DNA of 6,203 nucleotides from JAICYJ01 sp035473255 (GTDB lineage: Bacteria; Actinomycetota; Thermoleophilia; Gaiellales; JAICJC01), in contig DATIOK010000051.1 of assembly GCA_035473255.1 (NCBI GenBank), forward strand, positions 1 through 6,203, given 5' to 3'. The notes beneath the pieces were generated by a model. It ran no database searches, was not told the DNA's origin, and saw nothing but the letters and a program-made list of their open reading frames with translations. Below, piece by piece: positions 5,039 to 6,203 of this stretch (position 1 is its first letter; each line of letters begins with the position of its first letter). A program made the position numbers and the translations under genes.

Positions 5039-5778
5039 GCTGGCTCGGCCTGCGGCAGCGGCAGCGTGGCGAGCGCCCCCAGCGCGGCGCCGGTGAACAG
5101 CGGCAGCGCCCGCTCGCGCCCGATCCGGGCGGCCACGGCTGCAAATGCCTCGTCCAGCCAGGGCGGTCGATTGGCACGATGCCCGTCGGAGGCGACGATG
5201 TCGGCGCGGCCGGTCTCGACCAGCGTCCAGCCGGCATCCTGCACGTCGCGGCCGTGGCGCCCCAGCAGGCTGGACGCGTTCACCTGCGACAGCCACCCGC
5301 GCCCGCGCAGCTCGGTGACCTGGTCGGGGTCGCCGTAGACCAGGTCGCAGCGCTCCGGGTGGCCCATGATGGGCACCAGTCCCGCCGCCGCGATGTGCTC
5401 GCCGCACGCCTCGAAGGTGTCCAGGGTGCGGGGGCCGGTGTGCGGCAGCGGCAGCTCCAGCAGGCAGGCGTCGAGTCCCTCCATCGACAGCAGGCGCGGA
5501 TCGGCGTCCAGCAACCACGGCTCCGGGCTGATCTCCCATCCCACGCGGAAATCGACGCGCCCCTCGAGCCGCGCCCGGATCTGCTCCCGCGCCGCGGCGA
5601 CGCGCCGGCGCCGCTCGTCGGTGAACGGATGGCGGTCCATCGCGTGCGGCGTCGCGTACTGCACGGCGGTGCCGCGCGACCCCGCCTCGAGCACCAGCTC
5701 CACCGCCTCGTCCACCGACCGCACGCCGTCATCGCCCGACGGAACCATGTGGCTGTGGATGTCGACGAAGCCACGCAT
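5035..5778 (-). CDS. PHP-domain phosphatase, CpsB/YwqE-like
   Basis: This 247-aa metal-dependent hydrolase resembles CpsB/CapC/YwqE, the manganese-dependent protein-tyrosine phosphatases that act on capsule or exopolysaccharide kinases. The probable metal ligands are all visible in order: H8 and H10 in DIHSHMVPSGDDG, D16 or D17, H45 in ATPHAMD, E82 in GWEISPE, E108 in LLELP, H140 in IMGHPERCDL, and D198 and H200 in ASDGH. The QVNASSLLGRHG segment (165-176) is also family-typical. Length agrees with CpsB (about 245 aa). No kinase, capsule or glycosyltransferase gene is in the window, so the substrate is open and another phosphoesterase role is possible. ATG 5778 is chosen because the conserved MRGFVDIHSH begins there. 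GAGGG lies only 2 nt upstream, and a TACCCT box 7 nt upstream would alternatively allow a leaderless start. It diverges from the MFS gene. Confidence 0.87.
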   Translation of the reverse strand: MRGFVDIHSHMVPSGDDGVRSVDEAVELVLEAGSRGTAVQYATPHAMDRHPFTDERRRRVAAAREQIRARLEGRVDFRVGWEISPEPWLLDADPRLLSMEGLDACLLELPLPHTGPRTLDTFEACGEHIAAAGLVPIMGHPERCDLVYGDPDQVTELRGRGWLSQVNASSLLGRHGRDVQDAGWTLVETGRADIVASDGHRANRPPWLDEAFAAVAARIGRERALPLFTGAALGALATLPLPQAEPA

Positions 5779-5779
5779 C

Positions 5780-5790
5780 ACCCTCAGGGT
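5780..5790. promoter_or_regulatory. 11-nt odd palindrome ACCCT-C-AGGGT at the PHP gene start
   Basis: Perfect 5-bp arms flank one central base, 1 bp upstream of the PHP gene ATG. It overlaps both the possible GAGGG ribosome binding site and the TACCCT box, so a protein bound here would block expression. The function is inferred. Confidence 0.3.
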
Positions 5791-5824
5791 AGGCGCTACG
5801 CGGACGCTGCCGTGCCGGTCAAAA

Positions 5825-5838
5825 ACGCTGTTTAGCGT
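5825..5838. repeat. small inverted repeat ACGCT-GTTT-AGCGT
   Basis: Perfect 5-bp arms enclose a GTTT loop in the PHP/MFS intergenic gap, preceded by five A residues. The 3' arm also lies in GCGTCC (5835-5840), which can pair with GGACGC at 5802-5807, so two alternative pairings exist. It is short enough to be chance, and I see no riboswitch consensus. Confidence 0.3.
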
Positions 5839-5850
5839 CCCGCAGGGGCT

Positions 5851-5861
5851 GGGCATTGCCC
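5851..5861. promoter_or_regulatory. 11-nt odd palindrome GGGCA-T-TGCCC upstream of the MFS gene
   Basis: Perfect 5-bp arms flank a single T, 36 bp before the MFS start codon. A 1-nt loop makes an RNA hairpin unlikely, so a protein-binding site is the better reading. No regulator gene is adjacent within the window, and no convincing -35/-10 pair was found in the gap. Confidence 0.35.
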
Positions 5862-5887
5862 GTGTGGACATCATCCCCAAGCTTCAC

Positions 5888-5892
5888 GGAGG
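5888..5892 (+). promoter_or_regulatory. Shine-Dalgarno of the MFS gene
   Basis: GGAGG is followed by 5 nt (CGACA) and ATG at 5898. It fixes the start of a gene that is open to the window edge. Confidence 0.85.
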
Positions 5893-5897
5893 CGACA

Positions 5898-6203
5898 ATG
5901 GCCACTGCGGCAGAACACACGGGACCCGTCACGACCGATATCCCAGCCCGGATGGACCGCCTCCCCTGGAGCAGATGGCACTGGACGGTGGTGATCGGCC
6001 TGGGGATCACGTGGATCCTGGACGGCCTCGAGGTCACCATCGTGGGCCTGATCGCGCCCGTCATCACCAAGGGCGGCGGCGGCGGGCTCGATCTCGGCAC
6101 CGGCCAGATCGGCTTTGCCAACAGCATGTACCTGGCTGGCGCGGCAGGCGGCGCGCTGCTGCTGGGATACCTGACCGACCGGCTCGGCCGCAAGCGCCTG
6201 TTC
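5898..6203 (+). CDS. MFS transporter, N-terminal part (runs off the window)
   Basis: The first 102 codons are open to the right edge without a stop. They read as the N-terminus of a major facilitator superfamily permease in the inner membrane. After a polar cytoplasmic start with MDRLPWSRWHW (19-29), the first transmembrane helix covers about 30-54 and contains ITWILDGLEVTIVG. A Gly-rich loop at 59-63 (five glycines) leads to the second helix at about 74-92. The MFS motif A follows at 90-100 (GYLTDRLGRKR), the loop between helices 2 and 3. The LDGLEVT start is typical of sugar- or metabolite-proton symporter-like MFS proteins, but the substrate cannot be told from a quarter of the protein. 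The start has GGAGG 5 nt upstream. It diverges from the PHP gene across a 119-bp gap with two odd palindromes. Confidence 0.9.
   Translation, partial: MATAAEHTGPVTTDIPARMDRLPWSRWHWTVVIGLGITWILDGLEVTIVGLIAPVITKGGGGGLDLGTGQIGFANSMYLAGAAGGALLLGYLTDRLGRKRLF

Noticed and set aside
4229..5539. Minus-strand open frame of 436 codons across osmC and part of the PHP gene
   Set aside because: Low-complexity Arg/Ala/Gly-rich translation without domains, overlapping three better supported genes.
4975..5835. Plus-strand open frame of 286 codons opposite the PHP gene
   Set aside because: No domain recognised; the minus strand carries an ordered set of PHP metal ligands over the same bases.

Overview
The window looks like a piece of a high-GC actinobacterial chromosome. 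The basis is the strongly GC-rich codon third positions, GTG starts, GGAGG-type ribosome binding sites, candidate leaderless starts and protein families common in soil Actinobacteria. A thermoleophilian-type actinobacterium is possible, but the sequence alone does not settle this. No insertion sequence, phage gene, CRISPR array or attachment-site repeat is visible. I did not find a clearly new multi-gene system. The interesting content is mostly regulatory architecture plus one unrecognised small gene.

Region 1 (1-2215, minus strand): a complete tRNA-Thr(GGT) lies downstream of a secreted glycoside hydrolase family 9 enzyme (646 aa; signal peptide, Ig-like domain, catalytic domain). Region 2 (2111-2828): a divergent control region with back-to-back TTGCAC promoters and two overlapping inverted repeats leads into a PadR-family regulator. 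That gene ends at a strong hairpin shared with the convergent gene on its right.

Region 3 (2808-4332): an ArsR-type regulator and an SRPBCC/AHSA1-like protein form a two-gene unit coupled by a GTGA overlap on the minus strand. They diverge from a DUF899 (thioredoxin-like, CxxC) gene. A near-perfect palindrome in the 50-bp gap sits where an ArsR operator would be expected. Region 4 (4343-5038): a hairpin is followed by a candidate leaderless small gene (62 aa, no recognised family), then an OsmC-family thiol peroxidase-like gene 5 bp downstream.

Region 5 (5035-6203): a CpsB/YwqE-type PHP metallo-phosphatase is convergent with osmC, and both stop codons are read from one CTAG. It diverges from an MFS transporter that runs off the right edge. 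The 119-bp gap between them holds two 11-nt odd palindromes and a small hairpin.

Functionally, the window combines extracellular polysaccharide degradation (GH9 beside PadR), a likely redox or thiol-stress group (ArsR/SRPBCC, DUF899, OsmC), and an envelope or transport group (PHP phosphatase, MFS). The links between these groups are inferred from position only.
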